Shown: in pieces, positions 24,254 through 33,840 of the stretch
Layout of the letters: each line of letters begins with the position of its first letter
Position numbering within the stretch: the stretch's first letter is position 1
NCBI GenBank assembly: GCA_003008705.1
Contig: PDUO01000018.1
Location: forward strand, 708,630 to 772,629
Reading direction: 5' to 3'
Origin: Pezicula radicicola
Taxonomy: Eukaryota; Ascomycota; Leotiomycetes; Helotiales; Dermateaceae
Length of the DNA stretch: 64,000 nt
The notes under the pieces: generated by a model
The model's database searches: none
Told to the model about the DNA's origin: nothing
The model's input: only the letters and a program-made list of their open reading frames with translations
Program-made: the position numbers and the translations under genes

Positions 24254-24670
24254 TCAACTTCCGTGCCTCTTTCTTCCTTTTCCCGCCACTCCACCATCCA
24301 ATCTTTGACCATTCTCCAGACGATTTTCCTTGCTTGCCATTGAATCTTTCGTTGTCAAGTCATTAGCTCCAGCACTTCCATGGCCATTTCCAGCGACCAC
24401 CTCGTCACCTTCCGCGGCTCCTGTCTCCGTCCGTCCCATACCATTCTTCTCTCTCTGCTTCTCAGCACCACCTTCTTCCTCGATAGTCTCAAAGACTACC
24501 TCCTGAAGACACATGTTGCAGACTCCATCGATTTCAGTTTTCGCTATGTCCGCGAACTCGCAAGCGTCTGGGTTTCCGGCTCTATATTGTTGTTCATGGC
24601 CGTAGAGGTGATCAATGTATGTTGTGAAATGCTCGCAACCGGTGTAAACTGTGTAGACTGTTTGACACAT
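24254..24670 (-). CDS. Small Cys/His protein (C2-CxH-C-CxxC pattern)
   Basis: 138 residues from the ATG at 24670; an ATG 8 codons upstream is possible, but the family start is MC. Residues C2, C12, H14, C37, C51 and C54 form the pattern C-x9-C-x-H-xn-C-xn-C-x2-C, which suggests a small zinc-binding fold. The rest, after about residue 65, is Gly/Glu/Lys-rich and probably disordered. Similar Cys/His spacing recurs in the proteins at 25696-25926 and 63491-63856 and, in altered form, in the array at 27-32 kb. The function is unknown; no signal peptide or membrane segment is seen. Confidence 0.6.
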   Translation of the reverse strand: MCQTVYTVYTGCEHFTTYIDHLYGHEQQYRAGNPDACEFADIAKTEIDGVCNMCLQEVVFETIEEEGGAEKQREKNGMGRTETGAAEGDEVVAGNGHGSAGANDLTTKDSMASKENRLENGQRLDGGVAGKGRKRHGS

Positions 24671-25695
24671 GGCGATTGATTGGAGGTTATGCAAGCCGTT
24701 TTGGATGAGGCTGCGGGTTTTAATGGTTGGTTTGAGCTGAAGGTTGTGTGTTTTGCGGGACTCTTTTCAACTTGCGACTCATCGCTTAATCTTTTATGAT
24801 TCACTGATGTCGCTTAAATTGGGAGATATTTTTTTTTTTTAAAAAACCATTGAAGCAAAAATAAGGAATACAACATATGGGTGATCTGGGTTGAAATATT
24901 GATCAAGTGCCACAACGCAGAACCTGCAATTGTTTTTTCTCTGGAATGATAAATGTCAAGATATGATGAGGTGGTATGACTTGCTATCTAGACTAGTAAA
25001 ATGCCTATATGATCCGTAAGCTCATCCAAAAAAAATTCCAAAAACAGTCGTGGTATGGCCAATTAGAGAGAATTATATTTGTTTCTCCTCGCAAGGGGTA
25101 GCACAATGAAAAAAAGGCTTTCAAGGGGAGCATGTGAGGTAATTACCGTTCTTTTCTGAGGCCGTTTATTCTTGACTGCTATGCTCAAATAATCCGGCTT
25201 TTTAATAATCCTAAAAGGATCATACTCAGTGGAGAAGAGACTCAGAAAAGAACCAGCTCAGCTCTCACAGCAACGAAGATTTTAAACCGCAAGCCAGGTA
25301 GACAGAGCTGGAGGATATTATGGTAGTACACTCTGGGTCCGCGAAACAACCGGGAGGGCATTTCTGGGACTTCAGTGTTTGCAAATGGTTATTATAGAAG
25401 CATGTCATTCAATTATTGACCTCATGTTTCCGCGAAGTCCTTCCTTTGAGTAACCAACTTATTTTGAGTGATTCAGCTGCGTGAGTTTTTACCCAAGCAC
25501 ATTTTCCAGCTTCTTCCCTCATGAAACACTCTTTTTTTCACCAGCAAGCTCCATCCAGTACTCATCTTCCACAGTAATTTCGGAACTTGGACGCCATCAG
25601 TCTCGGAGACTCTCAGGTAGAAGCTTCTGCGAGCCCATCCACTGATGAGGCACGGCCTGATTTGCTCAATCAGCTTGGACTTATTTGAAGAGTCT
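24671..25695. other. Gene-free stretch
   Basis: No gene supported. Contains A/T runs (about 24830 and 25030) and, near 25445, words related to the 18-bp repeat (gagtaacc..acttattttgagtgatt). Confidence 0.4.
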
Positions 25696-25926
25696 TTAAT
25701 TTGGGTAACTCACTGGTGCTAAATCCTCTGCGCAGCGAGCGGCTGCTTCAGCATCTTCTTTGACAAATTGAGCTTTCACGCACTCGATGCATGCATGCTC
25801 CTGGTCGAGGAATGAAGTTTGGGACGTGCAAATCTTCTGGTCTCTTTTGAAGTGATATGATGGTGATTGTACTATCTTGTAGTGGCGGCACGCTTTGTAA
25901 TAGACGTAGATAATGAAGTAGCACAT
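25696..25926 (-). CDS. Small Cys/His protein (C2-CxH-C-CxxC pattern)
   Basis: 76 residues from the ATG at 25926. C2, C13, H15, C33, C46 and C49 follow the same pattern as the protein encoded at 24254-24670. The end is uncertain: the codons after LAP are gtgagt-like, so a further exon may exist downstream. Function unknown. Confidence 0.55.
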   Translation of the reverse strand: MCYFIIYVYYKACRHYKIVQSPSYHFKRDQKICTSQTSFLDQEHACIECVKAQFVKEDAEAAARCAEDLAPVSYPN

Positions 25927-27442
25927 TTTGCTTGGCTGTGATTACGACGGTCAGGCTGGAAGGGTAATTAAGTGAAAGGTGTGAAGACTGTATTTTGCAG
26001 ATGTGTGAATGTGATTTGGGGGGGGGGGTTGAGTAAAATGGCGGTATGAGAGAAAATTTGATGTTTTGGTGGCGAGGGTTGAAGATTGGAAGGGTTCTCA
26101 AACGGTGAGGATATTGCGACTTGAACTGGCAGGCGCGTTGGCTTTATTTGCTAAAGCCTGACTCACCATGCTACTTTTGCACTTTCTCCATACACTATTT
26201 GCATAAGTAGGTACTTGTCAAGCTCAGGCTAGTGCAAGACGATGCCTCGCTAATGGTGGAAGGTCACCTAGGAGCGTTTTGGTGCGTTTGAATTGGACAA
26301 ATCACTTGAGATTTAGTGACTACTTTGATTGAGTAGCTTATTTGACTTGAGTAAGCACTTTATTTGAGCAAAGCACACCGATATGGCAAGTAATTTTATA
26401 TTTGATTAAGTGTTCTTCATTTTGGGAGAATATTACTTGCAGATATCGTTGATTTTGGTACTGTAGCCGGTGGTTTTCAGGTTCAACTTAGGATGCACTA
26501 AGAAACGAGATTGAAGTATTGTAGTAAGCAGCTCCCCTCTACACGGTTCGGTCATTGGCTCGAAAAAATACAATACCACCATAACGAGACAAGACGGACT
26601 GTAATTTCAAATGACTTAGCGACAATTTCATAATGATTAAGTCAAAACTAGAAAGTAAGAGTATGGTGATTTAGGTTAGCAGGCACGCTAGTTTTGCTCG
26701 CTAAAGCCGGACTTGCACTTGCACCTGCTCTGTCAGCAGTCCGTGTAGACATCGAGGGTTACGATGAGCGAACACTAGCGTTAGAATGAATTGTTTAATT
26801 TAGCCTGTAGGCTTGCGCAAGTAGTCGAATTGGAAAACAGGACCTCCTGTGATAGTTGTCCCAATTAACATGTTGCCTAGAGAGTCTTCGAGCAATATGT
26901 TGCAAGCGTAAAATTACTTTAAGCCTAGATTTCGACTTTAGAGTGCCATATTTTGAGCAGTATTTTACAGGCACAAAAAACATCATCTAATTGACATGTC
27001 TCGAAGAGATAAAAAAGAAATTGTGTACATTCTTAGAGGCAGCGTAACAGCAAGACTTTGACTTAGTAGAGGGGGAATGTGAGGAACAGAATGTCATAAA
27101 GGTTGATTCGAGGAAGTGATTCATAAGCTATGGCTGTCCTCGATCTTCGTATGATTCAAAGCTCGAGGATGGTCTGAATCTCCCTTGCATAGCAAATCAC
27201 TTGCCACCGGCACAGAGCTGTGTAGACATAATCACAAATAATTACTCTGGAAGTATAAGTACTCGATCTCTAGATAGCTTAATGACGGCACAAAAAACAA
27301 CTCACACTGCCAGAAGGGTCAACATCTCATACGGCATAGATCTAAGTTCTCTGATGTCCACAACCGACTACAAATTAAAATCGCTAAAAGGAACGACGTC
27401 AGCAATATACACACTTTTAATTACACTGCTGTACCGAAGATA
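25927..27442. other. Gene-free, repeat-bearing stretch
   Basis: No gene supported. Includes a G run (26018-26028), two diverged copies of a GCAGGC..GCTAAAGCC element (about 26130-26180 and 26680-26735), degenerate 18-bp-repeat words (26300-26380), and a purine run at 27068-27080 that could be an LTR-element polypurine tract. Confidence 0.4.
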
Positions 27443-27942
27443 ATGCACTGCATCATAAGATACCATAATAAATGCCGTCATACGTGGAAGAAGACATACA
27501 TCGATACTGACAACATGGAAGATCGAAACAAACATAAGGAGTACCTATGGGTGCTCATGAGGACCAAGTGTCACTGCTGTATTTCCAATTTAGCCAATCT
27601 AGACTGAGAATTCTAACTAACATTGACTACGAATTAAATGCCCTTCGCGAAGGAATTAGAAAATTAGAGGACAAACAAGCCATCAATCAGGCGAGGATGG
27701 CTTTCCTCATCTTAAACGAAGAATACACAGAAGATCGTACTTCTTTACACCCCGAGGAATGCCCCGTTACAGAAAATCTGGAACTATTGGAGGAGTGGCA
27801 AGTCGTTCAGGAGAAGAAATTAGTGTTGTACAAAGTCATGGACTATTGTATCAATGTTCAGGAGACGCTGATGTCTAGTGGTAGACATAGTCAGGAATTC
27901 CTTGAATGTGCTGAAGTTCACGGGTGGGAGCGTGTAAGTTGA
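27443..27942 (+). pseudogene. Array copy A: small Cys/His gene broken by a frameshift
   Basis: Opens at the ATG at 27443 and reads MHCIIRYHNKCRHTWKK, with C3, C11, H13 and later KCHCC (C43, C46), then stops at TGA 27605-27607. The remainder of the family protein continues in a different frame from about 27590 to the stop at 27940-27942, through LTNIDYELNALREGIRKLED, VMDYCINVQETLM and EVHGWERVS. The N-terminal part aligns by eye with copies C and D, and so does the other-frame part; the break is a net single-base change within about 20 bp near 27590. A short intron is not excluded, but no good donor/acceptor pair is seen. A shared ataagtactcgatctc word upstream (27256) recurs upstream of copy D. 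Confidence 0.65.
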
Positions 27943-28561
27943 AGGGGTGGGCATGCTACGGTGCATACAACATGGTAACCTTTTGTGGGTGGCTGAAAAC
28001 TTGGGATCGAGAATGATATTAGAATGACGCCGTTGCGAAAGGGACATAAGAACAGTTGTTTTCAGTTATGTAACGTATAAACGGCTAGGCGTAATACCTT
28101 GAAATACAAGGATTTATCAATCTATAGTCTGCCAAATTAATAACACAATGGACTAACGAAGTGCAAACCATTTATAGGACTATCGTAATCATCAATCGTG
28201 CTGCTAACCGCCGGAAAATGGTAATACATCCGAGTAGTACAGCAGCAGCGATTCCAAAAAATATTCACTAAAACGTGTAGCAAGAAGGGTGCTATTCATA
28301 TACAGTAATGGCACGACACGTCTTAGTGTATCGGTAATTCAAGGATAACTTGATATTCGCAAGCACCTACACAAAATAACATAAGTACCCGAACTCGAGG
28401 TAGGTTACTGACATCATAGTAAATCAATTTAACTTCCATGAGGCTCAGCAGCACATCCGAAATACCCTCAAATCTACAACTACTAAAAACAACGGCCTAG
28501 AACAATCACTAGCGCCAACTCCACTAGCAGTACACACAGAAGCTCATTTACTGCCCCGAAG
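27943..28561. other. Spacer between array copies A and C
   Basis: No gene. The part at 28345-28560 is diverged but alignable with 30355-30569, upstream of copy B (for example cttgatattcgcaagcac versus cttgatactcgcaagcac). Confidence 0.5.
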
Positions 28562-28972
28562 ATGCCTCTTTGGATATTCAGAGACCACAAGACATGTTGC
28601 CATGTTTGGAAAAATGATTACAGCAGATTTGTCCAGAATGAAACTGAACATGAAGATGTAATGTGGGGCTTGACGAAGGCCAAATATCACTATTGCATTT
28701 TCCGATCAGGTTCGGAATTCCCAAAGGAATGGAAACGGATGAACAGGGAACTTGAAAACATTCAGGATAGAGTAAGGGAATTAGACACACTAGCCTGGGT
28801 TGAGAAGGGACCGGCGTTGGATCGGGTTATGGATTATTGTGATCTGATTATTAGGGCAATGAAGGCGGACGACGATATGTATCGCTAAGAATATCTTGAT
28901 CGTGATGAAGTTTGTGGATGGGAGCTTGTGAGAGGAAGGAGCCGAATCGGATGGATTTTACATGCAGCATAG
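28562..28972 (+). pseudogene. Array copy C: small Cys/His gene with premature stop
   Basis: 108 residues from the ATG at 28562 to TAA at 28886-28888. The same frame then continues open to TAG at 28970, encoding EYLDRDEVCGWELVRG, which aligns with copy A's EFLECAEVHGWERVS. The TAA stands where copy A has CAG. The N-terminus keeps DHKTCCHVWKNDY (C13, H14), but the CxxC seen in other members is YHYC here, so one presumed metal ligand is lost. RVMDYCDLIIRAM matches KVMDYCINVQETL of copy A. A shortened functional protein is possible, but the loss of both a ligand and the C-terminus argues for decay. Confidence 0.6.
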
Positions 28973-29731
28973 GGCACTTTGATGTTCTTTGGGATTGAGG
29001 AATCGGATTAAGAGTAGAGGGGAAAGGATTGTATTGCAATTACGCTGCTATGAAAGGAGAACAGAAACATCTGTTTAGATTTTGTACGGTGGAAAACTGC
29101 CAGGAGTTATCTTTTACAATACAGAGTTTAATTAATCAATTGTCTGACAAATGACTCTAATGCTAAATACTCACAATTTGCCGTTAATATCTTCGAGTAA
29201 AGTCTTCTGTGGTTGGAGGCTAGCATGGCTAATCCCAATTATTCAATCATAGGGCCAGCTTAAGCAATTTAAATACCTAGAAAGCTCAAAGCATAAGTGT
29301 GATCCTGAATTGAGTCACCAATTCAAGGCTTTAGTGTGCGCGTAAGTTATAATATCCATTTTTTGAAGCAATTGGTCGGTTAACTGCTTCGTCGCTTAGT
29401 CTAGACACTTGAAAGGCAGCCCCTAACTTTTTGAATTTGGAACACATCTACGTATTTATTTTAAAGAAAACTTTTAGAATTATGTTAAGCTTCAACTCCA
29501 CGTTAAATTGCTATCTCTAGACCATCGGTATCAAATGTACGAGGGTGTGTTTCTCTCGTAGAGGTATAAGTTTCAGTAACTATGAGCCACGAAATAATAG
29601 TACTATTCTTATTCAGAAACCAACCTGAAAGACTTGGCATAATTATTCTATAGACTCTACTGGTCAGGACACAAAGAAAGAGAAGGGGGAAAAGCCATCA
29701 GACCCTGTCCCAACAAAACAAAAACACAAAA
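28973..29731. other. Spacer between copy C and the 5S rRNA gene
   Basis: No gene. The 3' flank of copy C (about 29041-29080) is alignable with the 3' flank of copy A (about 28026-28062), so the duplicated unit extends beyond the coding part. Confidence 0.4.
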
Positions 29732-29850
29732 ACATACAACAGTAAGTATTCGCTGGTGGTCACCCACCCAACTACTAATCTACCGATCTGAGGCTTATGT
29801 ATGGCAGAGCGGACGGGATGCCCAGTTCTCCTCAGTCTATGGTCGTATGT
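29732..29850 (-). rRNA. 5S ribosomal RNA gene
   Basis: 119 bases on the minus strand starting ACATACGACCATAGACTG and ending CTGTTGTATGT. The nine-base terminal stem (ACATACGAC with GTTGTATGT, one G-T pair) is complete. The internal pol III promoter region (AGATCGGTAGATTAGTAG then TTGGGTGGGTGACC) and the GCATCCCGTCCGCTCTGCC segment match fungal 5S rRNA. T-rich runs follow on the transcribed strand (plus-strand A runs at 29711-29731), serving as terminator. Dispersed single 5S genes are normal in Pezizomycotina. It differs at scattered sites from the copy at 63226-63344, so it could be a variant type or a pseudogene, although the stem is intact. Confidence 0.85.
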
Positions 29851-30569
29851 ATTAGTCAGTCCGCTAAATAGAAATATGTAGTAGACACAAGATACAGGGA
29901 CTTTTCCCACACGGGTTAGGAAAGTCCCTAGACTCTATGAAACACAATAGGGAGGGGTTCAAATAAGGCCGTATTCATGTTTTATATGACTAGGAGGTTG
30001 CATGAATAGTTTGCTTCTAAAAAGGGGCTCAGGCAAACAGTAACATTAGGCGAGGAAAGGAAAATTTGAGCTTTTCGTAAGTAAGTAAAAAATCATAAAG
30101 TTGCTGAGTTGCTGACACCAGGAATTCTTAATAGAGATTCGCATTGCTTTATTCTAGTATTGAAGTGTTGGTAAGAGTTGTAGTTAAGGTGCTTGTGATT
30201 ACAAACTATCCAAGCTACTTTCGTACTATAGAATGCGTTAAAGACAGCAGGAGGTATATCTAGACAATAACAGTAGCAGTTCAGAAAATGATTCACTAGG
30301 AAGTGTGGCAAGAGGGGATCATTCGTAAATTGTATTTATGGTACGTCCTATCCGTGATTCAAAGAGAGCTTGATACTCGCAAGCACAGCTCGAAGCACAT
30401 AATTCCTTAAGCTCTAAATCGTTTCCTCATAGCATACAAAACCCTTCGCTTCCACTTCTACAAGACTACGCAGCGTCTACAACTCTACAACACTAAGAAC
30501 AACAGCCTATTACAATCGTCAGAGAGAACTCCTCCAGTAGTACACACAATTTGGTTTATTTCGCCAAAG
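29851..30569. other. Spacer between the 5S gene and copy B
   Basis: No gene. The part from about 30355 is homologous to the upstream flank of copy C. Confidence 0.45.
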
Positions 30570-30772
30570 ATGAAGATCACTATCACTCTTCAACACCTAA
30601 GCACGGCCACAACTGGAGTAAGAAATATGATGACGATCTTGGGGGTCACCAGTATCGTCGTATACAAGAATATTGTATTAGGATCAGAGAGGCAATTCAA
30701 GATGACAAACGTCGTATCACTCCTTTTGCAATTTTCTGTAATTGGGAGCGTTCTAAGGGTCTGTGGCGATAG
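30570..30772 (+). pseudogene. Array copy B: frameshifted and internally deleted remnant
   Basis: The ATG at 30570 sits in the same sequence context as that of copy C (cgccaaagATG versus ccccgaagATG). Family-like coding continues in a different frame, giving TPKHGHNWSKKYDDDL (compare HKTCCHVWKNDYSRF in copy C), then jumps directly to RRIQEYCIRIREAIQDDK and CNWERSKG (compare RVMDYCDLIIRAMKADD and CGWELVRG). About 55-60 residues between the two blocks are missing. A frameshift lies between 30572 and about 30600. Confidence 0.6.
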
Positions 30773-31931
30773 GTGTAGTACGTTCGAAAGGATGGGAGTG
30801 GTATGTTTCTTGCTGCGGATGGGATGTAGAAATTAGTATCAGCCTTTGCCTTGACATGTATTTGAGGACAGAACGTACTAAATCTACCAATTTTGAACGG
30901 ATAGAAGATATAAGTCATTACGAATCTTGTATATTAAGTGGCGGAAAGGTATCTTGCAGAATACATAGTTTTGACACATATTAGCACTAATTCTAGATTT
31001 TTCATGGGATATGTCTATTTGACTAGTCTGGGTGAATATACATAACTGCTACTTCCACTCCCACTAAACTTACTGGGAATCTCAAGTGCCTCTCATGTCA
31101 ACTACCTTACCACAATATCGATATCGCTATGTCCTTTAACAACGCGATCCCTAACGCGCCCTCGCAACAAAAACAAGGCAAATAGCGGCGGAATGATAGA
31201 TAGGTATACGTAGAAGGCAACATTAGGCAGGCATAGTAAGGTACTTAGACTCCCGCCTAAAATTGGTGGGAGTATAAGTAACATCCTATGATAACTGCAC
31301 TAGATCTTTTACCCAGTTAGGCTTTAGCCCACGCCAAATATCAAGTAGCACATGTCAAAATAATAATTCCCTAATTCTTTCATTGAATCATGTTCAGCCA
31401 ATCACAGCATGTCTTTACTAACTTCATGATTCAAGCTATTCTACATCCTATAGAAGTAGTGAATCACTTAAAGTCATACAAAGTTGGTTTTAGAGAACCA
31501 ACCATAAACGCGCCTTGCGGACTATAAGTAAGTACTCGATCTCGCCATATTACAAAATTTCACTCCAATCAAGACTCGTTGAACACGTGCTGTACCGAAA
31601 AGACCTATAGCCACAACAACGCGCTAAATTCTCAACGCCAACACAACACAGTACACGACAACCAAGACCCAGTTAAAAAAAATCGCCCTGAAATTTTTTT
31701 GAAACCACAACGTGTAGGATATTTGACTGATATCAACGTGGCACCAACAACGAAGTAATTTACAGATGTCTTAAGACTAGTAAAGAAAGCAGAAATATAT
31801 AGGTACAAGTATATTTCCCATCATAACACCCGAACAGAGTTCAAAACTCAAGACCAAAAATTTCATACCGCAACCACAGCCTACCTAGAAAAATCCAACA
31901 CCATCTTTACACAATCTTTACGACGCCCAAA
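30773..31931. other. Spacer between copies B and D
   Basis: No gene. The 16-mer ggcggaaaggtatctt at 30940-30955 recurs exactly at 32525-32540 behind copy D, preceded in both places by ttgtatat. An ataagtaagtactcgatctc word lies at 31527, upstream of copy D. Confidence 0.5.
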
Positions 31932-32372
31932 ATGGCCGTTATAGTCACCAGAATTCACACCTGCGGCCACCACTTCACGAGAACAATACCCGATCGAAAC
32001 AACATGGAAGAAATAAAGCCACGAATGCTTTGTAAATGCCACAAATGTATGCTCAGTGCGCAGCACATACACCAGAAAGATCGAGACGAACTTCATTCGA
32101 TCTTCGAATGTGTTAAGCACGATTCGGAGAAGAAGATTAGGAAGGATTTGTTTGATGCTGAGCAATGTGCTGCTTCGGTTCTTATTGAATATTGTGCTGC
32201 GGTTGCACAGACTATGAATATGTCGAGGGAAGATCGTTTAAGGTGGCTTCGCTGGCAGCATCAATGTGGAGAGTGGCGTGAGGTTGGGGGTTTGACTCCT
32301 CCCCATGATGTTGTTGAATTTGTTCCGCAGAGTTTGATTAAGGGTGTTAGGTATGTTTCGGCTCATGGGTAG
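31932..32372 (+). CDS. Array copy D: intact small Cys/His protein
   Basis: 146 residues in a single open frame. The N-terminus has THxCGHHF (C11, H13, H14) followed by LCKCHKC (C34, C36, C39), consistent with zinc binding. The centre, about residues 48-75, is charged and helical-looking. Then come LIEYCAAVAQTMN and HQCGEWREVGG, the two blocks also seen in copies A, B and C, and a longer C-terminal tail. It is the only member of the local array with a complete frame, so it is the best candidate for a working gene. No signal peptide. Function unknown. Confidence 0.65.
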   Translation: MAVIVTRIHTCGHHFTRTIPDRNNMEEIKPRMLCKCHKCMLSAQHIHQKDRDELHSIFECVKHDSEKKIRKDLFDAEQCAASVLIEYCAAVAQTMNMSREDRLRWLRWQHQCGEWREVGGLTPPHDVVEFVPQSLIKGVRYVSAHG

Positions 32373-32694
32373 ATTTTTTAAGGATGGGAAGTGTTGTTTA
32401 AAATATTAAACAATGGGGCATATTTGCTTTGGTATAGTTTTGGGAATTGATCGCATTGAAACTGCGAGGCGACTTTTTTTTTGGAAGGCTTCGGGAAACT
32501 GTTTATGAAATTTGTATATCGATGGGCGGAAAGGTATCTTATGGAATGCATGGAGTTAAATTTGAGCTCCGACATATACCACTGGGAGAGCACATTGTGA
32601 TGTCGTAACGAGTAAACACTGGTAGAATTTCATCTCGAGAGCTATGAAAGTTTGGCGGTGCTTCAACTTTTTGAAACGACACTCCTCGCTTACC

Positions 32695-32949
32695 TTAAAT
32701 TATTACGACACACTTTTCTTTGCCTGACCTCCCCGTCCTCGGATCACTTACAGCAATAGTAGCCATCGGCAAAATCTTCCCCACATCATCCTCAAGCACC
32801 TTCTTAACCTCATACGCCCCAACCCCATCCTCATCTCCCTCCGAACCACTAACCTGGATAATCCTCCAAACAGCAGTAGCCGAACTAGCAATACCGGGAT
32901 CCGTCGCAGCTCGTAAATTAAGGAAGACATTACTTCGTAGGCTTTGCTG
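32695..32949 (-). pseudogene. 3' fragment of an unidentified gene
   Basis: An open frame of 84 residues ending at TAA 32695-32697, containing AATDPGIASSATAVWRIIQV, then EDGVGAYEVKKVLEDDVG, and ending KILPMATIAVSDPRTGRSGK plus ten residues. The composition is that of a folded protein, and the frame has no ATG: an in-frame TAG lies just upstream (32950-32952). No further exon was found to the right. It could be the last exon of a broken gene. The family is not recognised. Confidence 0.35.
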
Positions 32950-33479
32950 CTACTCGGGCAGTGGGGTGAAAGTCACCCGGTGGGGCCTTTCTTCAGGGAT
33001 GTAAAATGGGGGCCTGATACTTTAGGCAACGATCAGGTGATCCTTTTACTTTCACTTCCACGTGACCAGCAAGAAAACGTCAACATTTCCCGTTCCCTCC
33101 TTCCTTACTCTCGATGCAAAACTAACCATCACAGTAAGTAAATTGAAATAGCATCTGCCACATGGACCTTGCGCATCTATGCATAAGCCCAACAGACCAT
33201 CAACCAGTCAATTGAGTGCGATCTGAACGCCAAACCTTCCGAAAACCTGCCAGCTGCAGGATAGAAAGCGGGACGGCCTTGGACTCTGGAGCTGCTAGAA
33301 CGTCATTTTGGCTACTCTGCAAGGCAGAGCAAACGACACACGACCATAAGTAAACCATTTCTCTGCTGTTTTCGTCATGTTTTTCCATATATCATTTGAA
33401 AGGACTTGCCGTAAATCAACATTTCAATCCTCTCAAATTCTACTCGTTTTTGCTCTTCAACAAACTTCCGACCGCAAAA
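32950..33479. other. Intergenic
   Basis: No gene seen; should contain the promoter of the small membrane protein gene starting at 33480. Confidence 0.4.
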
Positions 33480-33840
33480 ATGGTTAGCCCTTATATCGTG
33501 GCCTCGGTTGTCGTGGCTGTCATTGCCATCGCTCTTGGAGGAGCCTATGTATCTGGCGCTCTTGATCCAGTCATTAAGAAGATCGCCATGATGCTCATGA
33601 AGGCTAAGGGAAAGGCCGAGCAGAAGAAGCTTGAAGCTCAGGGATTGAAAGAAGGGCAAGATTTCGTGGCTGGTTAGTGCTACCTCGCCTTGTACTTTTT
33701 TTCTGTTTTGTTGGCTTACAGTGCGTCTCTTCGATCCAGGCCAGCTCAAGGGCAACCAGCAGGCCGAGGGTATCGCTCAAGAAGGATTGAGTGGCCTTGG
33801 AGGTGGGCTCGGGAAGGCCACAGAAGGGTTGAAGATCTAG
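33480..33840 (+). CDS. Small single-pass membrane protein, 2 exons
   Basis: Exons 33480-33672 and 33722-33840 with a 49-bp intron; 103 residues. The ATG has a good context (caaaaATGG). Residues 5-27 are a strongly hydrophobic segment (VASVVVAVIAIALGGAYV), likely a membrane anchor. They are followed by KKIAMMLMKAKGKAEQKK, an amphipathic basic stretch, and then a Gln/Gly-rich tail with LFDPGQLKGNQQAEG and repeated GL(G/S)G. The shape is typical of a small conserved fungal membrane protein, but I do not recognise a characterised family. The clean intron and codon choice support a real gene. Confidence 0.7.
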
